From: Balneolaceae bacterium UBA2956
Lineage (GTDB): Bacteria > Bacteroidota > Rhodothermia > Balneolales > Balneolaceae
Direction of reading: 5' to 3'
Length of the DNA stretch: 58,772 bases
NCBI GenBank assembly: GCA_002348545.1
Contig: DEBM01000054.1
Coordinates: forward strand, 1-58,772
Notes under the pieces: generated by a model
Database searches by the model: none
What the model saw: the letters and a program-made list of their open reading frames with translations, nothing else
Told to the model about the DNA's origin: nothing
Translations under genes and position numbers: made by a program
Shown here: piece after piece, positions 1 to 9,810 of the stretch
How the letters are laid out: each line of letters begins with the position of its first letter
Position numbering within the stretch: position 1 is the stretch's first letter

Positions 1-2076
1 AAATAAACCTTTTTTAAGAGCTTCCTGAATGGGTATATCCTGGTCAGATAGTAATTCAAAGCCATAATCGTTCATGGCAATGGTGAAGGTGATAGGGACT
101 AGTTTAGCTATTCGATGGGCTACTAAAGTGGAGAGTCCTTCGTGTACATTTCGGCCCTCAAACGGGTAGAAGAAAAGATGGCATCCTTCCCGAGAAAAAC
201 TTTTTTCAATGAGTAATTGGTTGGGGCCTGGTAATATGGACCAAGACTGTTGCACCCCTAGAATGGGTTTTAAATAATCGATTTCTACCGAGCTTTGGTG
301 CTTTACCGGAGTAGTGTCTTGGCTGTAGTGCTCTATAGCACGTAGCATACTTTCTTTGAGCATTTCACTCATATTAGACGATAAAGACATCCGTCCACCT
401 AGCCAGCTTGGCACTTTAGCGTTACCCGACGAAGCACGACGTACATAGGCAGTCATCTGCTCTACTCGTATGAGTTGGAGTCGCCGTCCGGAGAACCAGA
501 ATCGGTCGCCCTCTTTTAACTGACCGATGAACCATTCTTCAATGGTTCCAATGCGTCCACCACTCAGGTATTTAATTTGCATGTTAGCATCAGAACTAAT
601 TGTCCCAATATTCATCCGATGTCTTCGCGCCAAGGTATGATTCCCAACGAAATATCGGCCATCTGCATCTAATTCGAGTTTTGCAAAATCGGGATATGCT
701 TGCAAAGCGGGTCCACCATTGCATAAAAATTGAATAATTTTTTGCAAATCTTGTTCACTAAGATGACGATAGGCAAAGCTGCTATGAAGTTCATTTAAAA
801 TAGCTTCTGCCAAAAAACCACTGCCTACTGCGCGGGTCATTAGATATTGAACCAAAACATCTGTTGGGGATAGAATAGGTGGTCGTGGTTCAATCTTATC
901 CTGTAGTACAGCCTGGCGAAGTGCATCTGCTTCTAAGAGTTCTAGCGCATGGGTTGGTAAAAAGTGTATGGTGCTCGTTGCCCCTGGTTGGTGTCCGCTT
1001 CGACCAGCGCGTTGAATAAAGCGTGCAACACCTTTGGGGCTACCTACCTGAACTACGGTCTCTACAGGGCTAAAATCTACCCCTAAATCTAAGCTAGAAG
1101 TACATACAACCACTTTTAATCGATCTTCGTGAAGACTTTCTTCCACCCAATTCCGAACTTTTCTGTCCAATGAGCCATGATGAAGGGCAATTTGGCCGGC
1201 CCATTCAGGGACTCGCTCAAGCAATTCTTGAAACCAACGCTCTGCTTGTCCGCGCGTATTGGTGAATACTAAGGTCGATCGACTTTTTTGCAAAATAGGA
1301 ATGAGTTCATCGATTAAATGTAAGCCTAAATGCCCATGCCAAGGAAACAATTCAACGGATTTGGGAAGTATAGATTCTACCTGTATACTTTTTTTTATAC
1401 GGGCTTTAATGGTGACTGAATGTTGATATCGTTTTTCTGTTCCCATTAGCACCTCTGTAGCCTCTTCCATGTTACCCAAGGTAGCAGAAATACCCCATGT
1501 TTTTACTTCGGGTCGTAGTGCCCTGGCCCGAGCCAAAAAAAGTTCGGTTTGGGTGCCTCGTTTACTACCCATAAGTTCATGCCATTCGTCGACGACCACG
1601 CTATGGAGATGTTTAAAATAACGTTCATGTTTTTTTTGAGCCATGAGTACATGTAAACTCTCGGGTGTAGTAATGAGAACCTGAGGCATGGATTGCTCTT
1701 GCTTTTTTCGTACCGAAGCCGACACATCCCCCGTTCGTCTGCCAACTTGGACTTCTAGGCCGAATTCGGCTAAACTCTGTTTGAACTGTCGCTCGGTATC
1801 CTTAGCAAGTGCTCGCAGGGGGGTAATCCAAATGAGTTGCGGGCCTTTTTGATTTTGCTTTTTGGCTTCTAGCCAGCGGATAATTTGAGGCATCCATAGG
1901 GCAAAGGTTTTACCGGAGCCTGTAGGAGCGTGTAAGATTCCTTCATTTCCGTTTAATACGGATTGCCAGCACTCCTTCTGAAAGGCGAAAATTTTCCAAT
2001 GATTCTTGGTAAACCAGTCATGTACTTGATCCAAACCACTCGTTGATGATTTTATAGGCTGTTTAGCGGGGAACAT
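1..2076 (-). CDS. Ligase-associated DEXH-box helicase (Lhr-like), 3' end beyond the window
   Basis: This is a superfamily-2 ATP-dependent DNA helicase of the Lhr-like type found with ATP-dependent DNA ligases in a bacterial DNA-damage-response cluster. The reading frame is open from the ATG at 2076 to the left edge (692 codons), so the C-terminus is missing. Visible motifs in order are a Q-motif region near residue 20, Walker A (PTGSGKT, about residue 45), ITPLRALAKD, TTPESLHVL, the DEXH box as DEWHELMG (about 160), the SAT motif, and QRAGRSGHQPG (motif VI). A winged-helix region follows, with the segment PSWLGGRMSLSS that I associate with the ligase-associated subfamily. The ligase, exonuclease and PdeM-like nuclease expected beside it would lie to the left. 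It is divergent from acs. The subfamily is inferred; the helicase assignment is secure. Confidence 0.85.
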   Translation of the reverse strand, partial: MFPAKQPIKSSTSGLDQVHDWFTKNHWKIFAFQKECWQSVLNGNEGILHAPTGSGKTFALWMPQIIRWLEAKKQNQKGPQLIWITPLRALAKDTERQFKQSLAEFGLEVQVGRRTGDVSASVRKKQEQSMPQVLITTPESLHVLMAQKKHERYFKHLHSVVVDEWHELMGSKRGTQTELFLARARALRPEVKTWGISATLGNMEEATEVLMGTEKRYQHSVTIKARIKKSIQVESILPKSVELFPWHGHLGLHLIDELIPILQKSRSTLVFTNTRGQAERWFQELLERVPEWAGQIALHHGSLDRKVRNWVEESLHEDRLKVVVCTSSLDLGVDFSPVETVVQVGSPKGVARFIQRAGRSGHQPGATSTIHFLPTHALELLEADALRQAVLQDKIEPRPPILSPTDVLVQYLMTRAVGSGFLAEAILNELHSSFAYRHLSEQDLQKIIQFLCNGGPALQAYPDFAKLELDADGRYFVGNHTLARRHRMNIGTISSDANMQIKYLSGGRIGTIEEWFIGQLKEGDRFWFSGRRLQLIRVEQMTAYVRRASSGNAKVPSWLGGRMSLSSNMSEMLKESMLRAIEHYSQDTTPVKHQSSVEIDYLKPILGVQQSWSILPGPNQLLIEKSFSREGCHLFFYPFEGRNVHEGLSTLVAHRIAKLVPITFTIAMNDYGFELLSDQDIPIQEALKKGLF

Positions 2077-2310
2077 GTAAGAAAAAAGAAGGTTTTATTA
2101 TTACGTTTTTACTTGTTATTTGGTTGATCAAAACTTTTTGAAAAAATACATAAAAGGGCTTGCAGAGCTTCTCATTTTTTTGGAGTATAAGGTGCTAGCG
2201 AATAATGTTAGTTCATTGTTCTAGACTAAGAAAATATACTGTTGAGTAAACGAACCTACTGGTCTAGTATAATTATCAAATACATCAAACTATCCAAAAA
2301 GCGTTCCATT

Positions 2311-4209
2311 ATGTGGTTAAACATTAAATCCTTTGACAATTATCAAGAAACCTTTAACCAAAGCGAGCAAGATAGGCTCAGTTTTTGGGATCATGAGGCA
2401 GGTACTTTTTACTGGCGAAAACGTTGGGATAAGGTGCAAACGGGGAGTTTTAAAGAAGGTAATATTAAGTGGTTTGTCGGTGGTAAATTGAATATTACAG
2501 AGAATGCTCTGGATAGACATTTGAATACCATTGGCAATAAAACGGCGTTCATTTTTGAGCCAAATCATCCCGATTCATTTCGTAGAACCATCACTTATAG
2601 AAAACTGCATGAGGATGTATGTAGGTTTTCAAATGTTTTAGAGAGTAAGGGAATAACGAAGGGCGATCGTGTGTGCATTTATATGGCCATGACTCCGGAA
2701 CTTATAATCGCAGCGCTGGCTTGTGCCCGGATTGGTGCTGTACATTCTATTGTATTTGCAGGCTTTTCTGCTCAATCATTAAGTGAACGTATAAACGACT
2801 GTCAGGCTAAGATGCTCATTACTAATGACGGGCTTCGAAGAGGGGATAAGCATGTACCTTTGAAAGATATTTCAGATGAAGCGTTGCAAACCTCTCCCTC
2901 AGTCGAAAATGTTATTGTATGTCAGCGAACCAACCGAGATATCCACTGGAAAAAAGGACGTGATTTTTGGTGGCATAACATGATTAGGAATGCATCCCGC
3001 CATCATGAAGCGGTAGAAATGGACGCCGAGGATGCGCTGTTTATACTGTATACCTCTGGATCAACTGGTAAGCCCAAAGGGGTAGTGCATACCTGTGGGG
3101 GGTATATGGTTTATACCTCTTATTCCTTTCGTAATGTGTTTCAAGTTGGTGCAGATGATGTGTATTGGTGTACCGCAGATGCTGGATGGATTACAGGGCA
3201 TAGTTATATAATCTATGGGCCACTATTCACTGGGACCACTGGAATTATTTTTGAGGGAACACCTACTTATCCGGATGCTGGACGTTTTTGGGAAGTAGTT
3301 GAGAAATATAAAGTGACTCATTTCTATACGGCGCCAACAGCTATCCGAGCACTTATGTCATTTGATTTAGATTTTGTAAATAAATATGATTTAAGTTCAC
3401 TTAAAGTTTTGGGCAGTGTTGGTGAGCCCATTAATGAGGAAGCTTGGAATTGGTATCACAAGCATATTGGAAACGAACGATGCCCGATCGTAGATACATG
3501 GTGGCAAACCGAAACAGGTGGTATTTTAATATCTCCTTTAGCTGGAATAACTCCCACCAAACCTGGTTTTGCAACATTGCCCCTACCAGGTATTTTCCCT
3601 GTACTAATGGACGAATATGGCAAGGAAATTGAAGGAAATGGGGTTGAAGGTAACCTATGCATTAAATACCCATGGCCTTCTATTGCTCGTACAGTTTATG
3701 GCGATCACGAGCGGTATAAACAGACATATCTATTCACCTATAAAGGTTATTATTTTACTGGTGATGGTTGCCGGAGAGATGAAGATGGCTATTACAGAAT
3801 AACTGGACGGGTAGATGATGTACTTAATGTGTCAGGTCATCGTTTGGGTACCGCTGAAATTGAAAATGCGCTGGATGAACATCATAAAGTAGTGGAAACG
3901 GCTATTGTTGGCTATCCTCATGATATTAAAGGACAGGGAGTGTATGCGTTTATGATTTGTGATGGGGAAATAGAAGACCGGGCTGTATTCAAGAAAGAGT
4001 TACTGGATTTAGTAAGCAAAATAATAGGTCCTATTGCTAAGCCAGATAAAATTCAAATTGTTCCTGGGCTACCTAAAACCCGTTCAGGGAAGATTATGCG
4101 ACGAATATTGCGTAAGGTAGCATCAAATGAAGTGGATCAGTTAGGAGATACCTCTACCTTATTAGATCCGAGTGTGGTCGATGCTATTGTCTCTGGAGAA
4201 GCGATTTAA
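2311..4209 (+). CDS. acs: Acetyl-CoA synthetase (acetate-CoA ligase, AMP-forming)
   Basis: It activates acetate to acetyl-AMP and then acetyl-CoA in the cytoplasm. The protein is 633 aa, a normal length for AcsA. It has an N-terminal acetyl-CoA synthetase domain (FWDHEAGTFYWRKRWDKV and KLNITENALDRHL). The adenylation P-loop YTSGSTGKPKG is near residues 247-257, TWWQTETGG near 396, VSGHRLGTAEIE in the mobile C-terminal domain, and TRSGKIMRR with the acetylatable lysine near 594. The frame is open upstream to a TTG at 2242. I chose the ATG at 2311 because homologues begin a few residues before the IKSFDNY segment and the extra 23 residues look random. It stands alone and is divergent from the helicase gene. 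Confidence 0.95.
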   Translation: MWLNIKSFDNYQETFNQSEQDRLSFWDHEAGTFYWRKRWDKVQTGSFKEGNIKWFVGGKLNITENALDRHLNTIGNKTAFIFEPNHPDSFRRTITYRKLHEDVCRFSNVLESKGITKGDRVCIYMAMTPELIIAALACARIGAVHSIVFAGFSAQSLSERINDCQAKMLITNDGLRRGDKHVPLKDISDEALQTSPSVENVIVCQRTNRDIHWKKGRDFWWHNMIRNASRHHEAVEMDAEDALFILYTSGSTGKPKGVVHTCGGYMVYTSYSFRNVFQVGADDVYWCTADAGWITGHSYIIYGPLFTGTTGIIFEGTPTYPDAGRFWEVVEKYKVTHFYTAPTAIRALMSFDLDFVNKYDLSSLKVLGSVGEPINEEAWNWYHKHIGNERCPIVDTWWQTETGGILISPLAGITPTKPGFATLPLPGIFPVLMDEYGKEIEGNGVEGNLCIKYPWPSIARTVYGDHERYKQTYLFTYKGYYFTGDGCRRDEDGYYRITGRVDDVLNVSGHRLGTAEIENALDEHHKVVETAIVGYPHDIKGQGVYAFMICDGEIEDRAVFKKELLDLVSKIIGPIAKPDKIQIVPGLPKTRSGKIMRRILRKVASNEVDQLGDTSTLLDPSVVDAIVSGEAI

Positions 4210-4310
4210 CTTGTATTAAAGCCTGAATTTGAAGAGCAGATAATGATGATTAGTCTACTTCGAGTAAGAGAGAATTATTACTGATCCACAGGTATCTTTT
4301 CAGGAACAAC

Positions 4311-4679
4311 CTACATACCCAATGCAAAGCCAAAGGGAAGAAACAATAAGCTGACCAATAAAAAAATTAAACGAAACCTTGTTTTTACTAAGGCTGGATG
4401 AAAAAAAAGACCAAATGTGTAAGGTTTGGTTTTAAGCCATTCATAATAATGGTATCGGTGTATTGAACCCAGCGCCATTGTCACATGACCATGAATAATG
4501 GTTAATAAAAAAGGCATTGCAAACATAAAAGCACCAATATATCGAAAGCTCAAATCAAGGTCTAATTCCCTGGCCGCATAGTAATAGGGCCATGCAAAAA
4601 GTATGAGCAATGGCAAAGTTAGTGCCCAATTTATGACACTGATCCGGACAAAGTTGGAGATAGAGAATTCAGAATTCAT
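4311..4679 (-). CDS. Small membrane protein of unknown function
   Basis: This 122-aa protein has three or four predicted membrane segments: about residues 12-32, 47-67 and 102-121, with a less clear hydrophobic stretch before the last. The segment between has a conserved-looking HGHVTMALGSIHRYHYYEWL stretch rich in His and Tyr. There is no signal peptide cleavage site and no motif that I recognise. It lies downstream of ligA on the same strand across a 148-base gap with no terminator that I can see. It has the hydrophobicity, codon use and ATG start of a real gene, but its role is unknown. Confidence 0.6.
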   Translation of the reverse strand: MNSEFSISNFVRISVINWALTLPLLILFAWPYYYAARELDLDLSFRYIGAFMFAMPFLLTIIHGHVTMALGSIHRYHYYEWLKTKPYTFGLFFHPALVKTRFRLIFLLVSLLFLPFGFALGM

Positions 4680-4827
4680 ACATTAAAAAATCTAAAGCTG
4701 AGTCGGTTGATTGTGAAGGGTCTTCGGAACAGGTTTTATACATTAGGTCTGGCGGCATAGTATTTACTGAAACTTATTTAATTCTACTTGGTTTCATTTG
4801 CTTGGTTTAGAAAATAGTAATTCAAAT

Positions 4828-6813
4828 TTAAACTGAGTCTTTAATGAGAGAGAGTAGTGCTGCTTCGTCTAAAATAGGAATACCTAGGCTTTTAGCTTTT
4901 GTTCGTTTGGATCCAGCTGCATCACCAGCGATTAAATAGGTAGTTTTATTACTGACCGATGAGGAGGTTTTCCCCCCATGTAGTTCGATAAGTTCACTAG
5001 CTTCTTTTCTGGTTAGAGTAGGCAGGGTACCGGTGAGCACAAAAGTTTTACCTTCTAGGAGATTAGAACTAGTAGTTTTTTTTTCAGTTTCAAATTGAAG
5101 CCCATGTATTTCTAGCATTGAGAGTATATCGAGATATCTAGGCTCTGAAAAAAACTCTATTACCGACTGGGCAATTCGTGGGCCTATAGAGTCAATAGCC
5201 AATAAATCTTCTTTGCTTGCATTTTGTAAAACCTTCAAACTTTTGAATGCTCGTGCAAGATCTTTAGCCACTGTCTTGCCAACAAATCGTATACCTAATC
5301 CGAAGAGTACCCGTTCAAAAGGTTGTGATTTACTCCGCTCGATACTTTTTATCAGATTGTTGGCCCTCTTTTCTCCCATGCGTTCAAGAGGGAGAATATC
5401 ATCTTTTGTGAGGGTATATAAATCGGCATAATTGGTTGTGAGTCCTTCTTTTACCAGTAAATTAACCATAGATTCACCAAGTCCTTCTATGTTCAATGCA
5501 TCTCGAGAGGCAAAATGTTCAATTTTAATGCGAACTTGAGGTGGACATTGGAAGTTTATGCATCTCCAAGCTACTTCTCCTTCATACTGTATGAGTGTAG
5601 ACAGACAAGCGGGACAGTTTTTGGGAAATTGATAAGGGGCAGTACGCTCTGACTTAGTGGGGGCGACTTCAATTATCTGAGGTATTATTTCGCCGGCTTT
5701 CTCAACTTTTACTTGATCTCCAATGCGAATATCTTTGCGTTGAATTTCCTCTTGGTTGTGTAGGGAGGCTCTTTTTACCATGGTTCCAGCCAGTAATACG
5801 GGTTCTAATTCTGCTACTGGAGTAATGGTTCCAAGTCGACCTACTTGCAACTTAATATCGTTGATTCGACTGATAGCTTGTTCTGCCTGAAACTTATAGG
5901 CAATTGCCCAGCGAGGGTATTTAGAGGTACTACCAAGCTGTTCATGCAGAGATTCTTCATTTACTTTTATGACTACTCCGTCTGTTTCATAGGGTAAATC
6001 GTGACGGACTTGAGCAAGTACCTTTATAGTTTTGTGAACCTGATCTATGGATTTGCAAAGAATAGGGAACTCATTAGCAGGTAGACCATATTCTTTTATG
6101 AGGGCTAATTTTTCATCCTGGTTACGATTGACTCCGTCTTCAAACAGTAAATCGAATGCAAAAAATCTTATAGGTCTGCGTGCTACTTCTTTTGGATCTT
6201 GCATTTTTAACGAACCGGCAGTTGAGTTCCGAGGGTTAGCAAAAACATTCAAGCCTGCTTCTTCGCGATAAGTATTTAGTCGTGCAAAGGCCTCTTTTTC
6301 CATGAAGGCCTCGCCTCGTACTTCAACTACCTCTGGTGGATAACCCTCAAGAAAAAGAGGAATATCCTGTATAGTGCGGATATTTTTGGTGATATCATCT
6401 CCTTGTTGTCCATCACCCCTCGTAGCACCAAGTACCAAGGCTCCTTTTTCATAGCGCAAACGTATAGATGCGCCATCAAATTTAAGTTCAACCATATAGC
6501 TATATGAATGATGGCTTAAAATTCTGCGTATGCGGGTGTCAAACTCATTTAGTTCGTTTTCATTATAAGTATTATCTAAACTTAATAAAGGAATAGGATG
6601 TTCTACTGTTTCAAAAATGGACGATATAGCACCGCCCACACGAGCAGTTGGAGATTGGGGATCTTCTAGACTAAATTGTTTCTCAAGATTAGACAGTTCT
6701 CTGAGTAATTCATCATAGCGTAGATCACTCATAAAGGGAGTAGCCTGATCGTAATAAGCTTTATTTGCTTCTAGAAGTAGTTTTTTTAGTTCTAGTACTC
6801 GTTTTTCAGTCAT
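4828..6813 (-). CDS. ligA: NAD+-dependent DNA ligase LigA
   Basis: It seals nicks in replication and repair using NAD+. The 661-aa protein has the full LigA domain order. First come the Ia domain (AYYDQATPFMSDLRYDEL) and the adenylation domain with the active-site Lys111 in ELKFDGASIRLR plus GATRGDGQQGDD. Next are the OB fold and a four-cysteine zinc finger (CPACLSTL and CINFQC, about residues 400-425), then helix-hairpin-helix repeats. A C-terminal BRCT domain begins at KTFVLTGTLPTLTRKE, near 590. The start ATG at 6813 matches the expected N-terminus. The next gene upstream on this strand is the RodZ-like gene, 74 bases away. Nothing is missing. Confidence 0.97.
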   Translation of the reverse strand: MTEKRVLELKKLLLEANKAYYDQATPFMSDLRYDELLRELSNLEKQFSLEDPQSPTARVGGAISSIFETVEHPIPLLSLDNTYNENELNEFDTRIRRILSHHSYSYMVELKFDGASIRLRYEKGALVLGATRGDGQQGDDITKNIRTIQDIPLFLEGYPPEVVEVRGEAFMEKEAFARLNTYREEAGLNVFANPRNSTAGSLKMQDPKEVARRPIRFFAFDLLFEDGVNRNQDEKLALIKEYGLPANEFPILCKSIDQVHKTIKVLAQVRHDLPYETDGVVIKVNEESLHEQLGSTSKYPRWAIAYKFQAEQAISRINDIKLQVGRLGTITPVAELEPVLLAGTMVKRASLHNQEEIQRKDIRIGDQVKVEKAGEIIPQIIEVAPTKSERTAPYQFPKNCPACLSTLIQYEGEVAWRCINFQCPPQVRIKIEHFASRDALNIEGLGESMVNLLVKEGLTTNYADLYTLTKDDILPLERMGEKRANNLIKSIERSKSQPFERVLFGLGIRFVGKTVAKDLARAFKSLKVLQNASKEDLLAIDSIGPRIAQSVIEFFSEPRYLDILSMLEIHGLQFETEKKTTSSNLLEGKTFVLTGTLPTLTRKEASELIELHGGKTSSSVSNKTTYLIAGDAAGSKRTKAKSLGIPILDEAALLSLIKDSV

Positions 6814-6887
6814 GAATTCGTCTTTTTCTTGAAGAGCTCACTATCTAAGTAATCGCAACAATAAGATTCATAGAATTCAATCATAGG

Positions 6888-8327
6888 TTAAAAATTTAAT
6901 GCGTAAGTTATAGAATCAGGTTCTGATACACCGTCGGGTAAGATTAATTCTTGTTTTTCTTCAAATTCTGCAGTCGCTAAGCGTATACGAGTGAGTCGAA
7001 CTGTATTATCTTGGACTCCGGCAAATCGTTCTAATGGTGCTTCAATTACATTATTATTAAATAAAATAAGCATTCTACGTAGCTGCCCTCTAATTGTAAT
7101 TTCTTGATTGAAATCGAAATAATACGCCTCACCTTGTTCTATCCATATTGGATAAACGGATTCTCTCAAATCACTCCCAATCCTTACCGGTTCTAACTTA
7201 TCATAGGCAGCATAGACCACAATTTGCAAGGTATCTGGAAATTGAGCTAGATTTTGCAATGTAGTTGAATCCAAAAGGGCTGTTTCTTCAGCGGTTAATG
7301 TGATTGCGCTCGTATTTTGATTCTCATCTACAGCAGAAGTTGCAGAAATCTCAGGATTTTGGTTCGAATTCGCAGAGTTATCAGGGTTATCAATTAGGTT
7401 GCTGTCTACCAATGAATCGGCGATAATATTATTACGTGAGTTAAGATTAGTGATTCCTTCTGCGATTACTGAATTAGAATCAAAAAAGTCAGTGAACCAA
7501 CTGGAGATAGTACTTTTGTATAAAAAACTGAATAAGAGCAAGCTCACAGTAATTACTGCTAAGACGGCTATTAGCACAATATTATTCTTCGAATCCTGTT
7601 GCGCACTGAACTGTTTACCCATTTGAGCCCAATTCACATTATCTGACGTTTTAGTGGACGAAGCAGTTTGTTTAACAAATGGTTGCTTTTTAGTCTTTGG
7701 AGCTTTTTTTGGCTTACTAGAAAGATTGTCTGAATAATCCGAGGAATCCACTTCGTTTTCCACTTCATCGGTGAGACTGGTTTTTTCTGTGGTTGCTTCA
7801 CTAGCTAGTGGATTATCTGAAGTATTTATTTTCTTGGAATCTGTTGAGATTAACGGTTCTGCCGCTTTATTAGAGGTAGTCGACAAATCTATTACTTCTT
7901 TAGATTCGGAATTCGTTAAGGATTTTTTTGTAGCTTCAATCTTTGTTTTAGCATCATAATTAAGTTCCGTTCGAATGAGCGCCTTTTTAGGCTTTGAATC
8001 CTCTTCTAAATTAGACTTTTCTTCTTCTTTACTAAAAGGATCTGTTGGATTGCTAGCCTCTTCTTCTTTAAATATCCTATGGTCATAAGTACCATCTTCC
8101 ATAGCATTTAAGGCTCGTAATATGGTAGGTTCTTTGATTTTTAATGCTCGGGCGTAGCTTCGTACAAAGTTCCTTTTGTATGCATCGTTATAAATAACCG
8201 ATTTGAAAATAGCATCCGATTCAATTTTCCCGATAATTTCAAGGGATAACTTGGTTAGGCCTTGAATATCATTAATATCAATACCTAGTTCTTCTCTAAT
8301 TTCCGCTAAGTCTTTTCCTAAAGCCAT
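6888..8327 (-). CDS. RodZ-like helix-turn-helix membrane protein
   Basis: The 479-aa protein starts with a RodZ/Xre-type helix-turn-helix domain. It has LAEIREELGIDINDIQGLT and the family-typical YNDAYKRNFVRSYARAL at residues 46-62. A long low-complexity, Ser/Thr/Lys/Glu-rich cytoplasmic linker (about 85-245) follows. It then has one membrane segment (249-271) and an extracytoplasmic tail that ends in a beta-rich domain resembling the RodZ C-terminal domain. RodZ family proteins link MreB to the cell-wall elongation machinery, so a role in shape or envelope biogenesis is inferred. The gene lies upstream of ligA on the same strand with a 74-base gap. The exact function is not shown by the sequence. 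Confidence 0.75.
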   Translation of the reverse strand: MALGKDLAEIREELGIDINDIQGLTKLSLEIIGKIESDAIFKSVIYNDAYKRNFVRSYARALKIKEPTILRALNAMEDGTYDHRIFKEEEASNPTDPFSKEEEKSNLEEDSKPKKALIRTELNYDAKTKIEATKKSLTNSESKEVIDLSTTSNKAAEPLISTDSKKINTSDNPLASEATTEKTSLTDEVENEVDSSDYSDNLSSKPKKAPKTKKQPFVKQTASSTKTSDNVNWAQMGKQFSAQQDSKNNIVLIAVLAVITVSLLLFSFLYKSTISSWFTDFFDSNSVIAEGITNLNSRNNIIADSLVDSNLIDNPDNSANSNQNPEISATSAVDENQNTSAITLTAEETALLDSTTLQNLAQFPDTLQIVVYAAYDKLEPVRIGSDLRESVYPIWIEQGEAYYFDFNQEITIRGQLRRMLILFNNNVIEAPLERFAGVQDNTVRLTRIRLATAEFEEKQELILPDGVSEPDSITYALNF

Positions 8328-9097
8328 AATATAGCATGTAATGATTTATTATCGTTTAAGGTAATCACTGTAATTTAGTAGAATTAAAGAAAAAACATAA
8401 TCTATGAATCTATTTTTGTGCCTCTAAGACATAATCACTTTCACTGCCAAAAAATAATCATTCTGACTCAATGTAAAAAAACTCTGAGCTTTTACAGCAT
8501 GCTGCCAGAATTGCGAAGTTCGATTTTAGAGTCTTGCTTGACAGATATAATATTCTGAGTGAGTTACCTTGGTTTAACATAGAGGTAAAAAAGGATATAT
8601 TTTGAGGGAATCGAATCACAGATTATGTATTGAAGATACGATGAGAACAATTTGATTCAGCACTTAATACATCGTTTAAAGATAAATTAGCCTATGGTTT
8701 TGGGTCAGATTTGGGTAGAGCAGTAGAGATGCTAATTACTATATTTCTCGAACGGGCAATATCACGAAGGATTTCTAGGATTCATCATGTGAATAGAAGT
8801 AAATCTGAACCCAGAATAGATAAAGAAAAGTTTTACAAACTGGTTTACCTAAGTATGTAAAATAGGATAGATAGATCACTTCTTATCATAACTTATGTTT
8901 ATAACACAGGTTCTTCCTGTTTCGCTCTATGACGTTCTCTCAAAACTCTTGGGTTCGATGTAGTGTATTAATCACCTTAGTAATGGCATAGTTTTGGCAT
9001 AAGTGCGGTAACATTTTGAGGATCTGTTCCAAAATGTGAAAGTATAATTCTTTGTAAAGTCCTATCAGCTAATTATTATAATAGCTACTTTTGACTC
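8328..9097. other. Long intergenic region without a recognisable gene
   Basis: These 770 bases are AT-rich and broken by stops in all frames. The longest open stretch on the plus strand is about 8651-8860 (around 69 codons, including a segment LGRAVEMLITIFLERAISRR). It has no good start codon and resembles no family I know. A shorter stretch in another frame (about 8581-8650) leads into it, so a decayed gene is possible. I see no tRNA, terminator, repeat or riboswitch here. The promoters of the RodZ-like gene (minus) and of the plus-strand gene at 9098 must lie within it. Confidence 0.4.
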
Positions 9098-9775
9098 ATG
9101 TCAAATAAGAGGAATAAAAGTGAATGGGAATTGGTTGAGCTACCTGGTGGTTTTCGAACTAGTTTTGGATATTGGTACACGATGACCACTGAGGGCATCG
9201 AAAGCTATGTTCCAGGATTATTGAAGCTATATCCAGTGGAACATTTGGTGCGGATAGCTGATGACTGGCTCCGAAGTAGAGAGCAATTACCCGCCTTGGT
9301 TTTCATGTTGCTTGTATACAGCCCCCTATCAATTTCAATAACCTTGGTACTTGGTTCGGCCTTTTATCTTTTATGGAGAGCTCAGCTATCTGCTTTTATA
9401 TATCCGTGGGGTCATCCAGGCATTCGGTGGATTTGTGAGAATACTCTGTTATATATAGCATTTATTGGTGGGCTTTCGTATGATTCAGTTGCTTTGGAAG
9501 GATGGGTTCAATTAGGGTTATCTTCGTTGGAAATCACTACATTAATTGGGAGTTTCCTGCTCATCAAAACAGGTTTAATTTCTATGGTTCTGCACCTTCT
9601 TAATGTACGCTTTAGTAGCGAATACTCTACTGCTATAACAGACCGAGTACTAAATATGGTTTTAATTCGCTATGGGTATAAGGAGGGATTGTTGACTGGA
9701 AATTTAAAGACAATGCAGGACAAGTTTATTCGAGTCGCTAACTATCATCAAACTCGAAAAAAAAATAAATCTTAG
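9098..9775 (+). CDS. Membrane protein of unknown function
   Basis: This is a 225-aa protein with a charged N-terminal region (about 65 residues) that lacks a signal peptide. It has three likely membrane segments at about residues 69-92, 112-128 and 140-165, and a basic C-terminal tail ending in RKKNKS. No family motif is recognisable. It sits between a 770-base empty stretch and a decayed histidine-phosphatase gene, so it may itself be accessory. The frame is intact with an ATG start preceded by weakly purine-rich sequence, and the hydrophobic pattern argues that it is coding. Confidence 0.55.
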   Translation: MSNKRNKSEWELVELPGGFRTSFGYWYTMTTEGIESYVPGLLKLYPVEHLVRIADDWLRSREQLPALVFMLLVYSPLSISITLVLGSAFYLLWRAQLSAFIYPWGHPGIRWICENTLLYIAFIGGLSYDSVALEGWVQLGLSSLEITTLIGSFLLIKTGLISMVLHLLNVRFSSEYSTAITDRVLNMVLIRYGYKEGLLTGNLKTMQDKFIRVANYHQTRKKNKS

Positions 9776-9810
9776 ATATTTGATTCTCCCAAACAATTAG
9801 CACTTTACAA

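Noticed and set aside
1503..1745. 80-aa minus-strand frame inside the helicase
   Set aside because: It is an out-of-frame shadow; the helicase frame itself is open through this region.
2242..2310. N-terminal extension of Acs from a TTG start
   Set aside because: The extra 23 residues are not family-like, and the ATG at 2311 gives the expected N-terminus.
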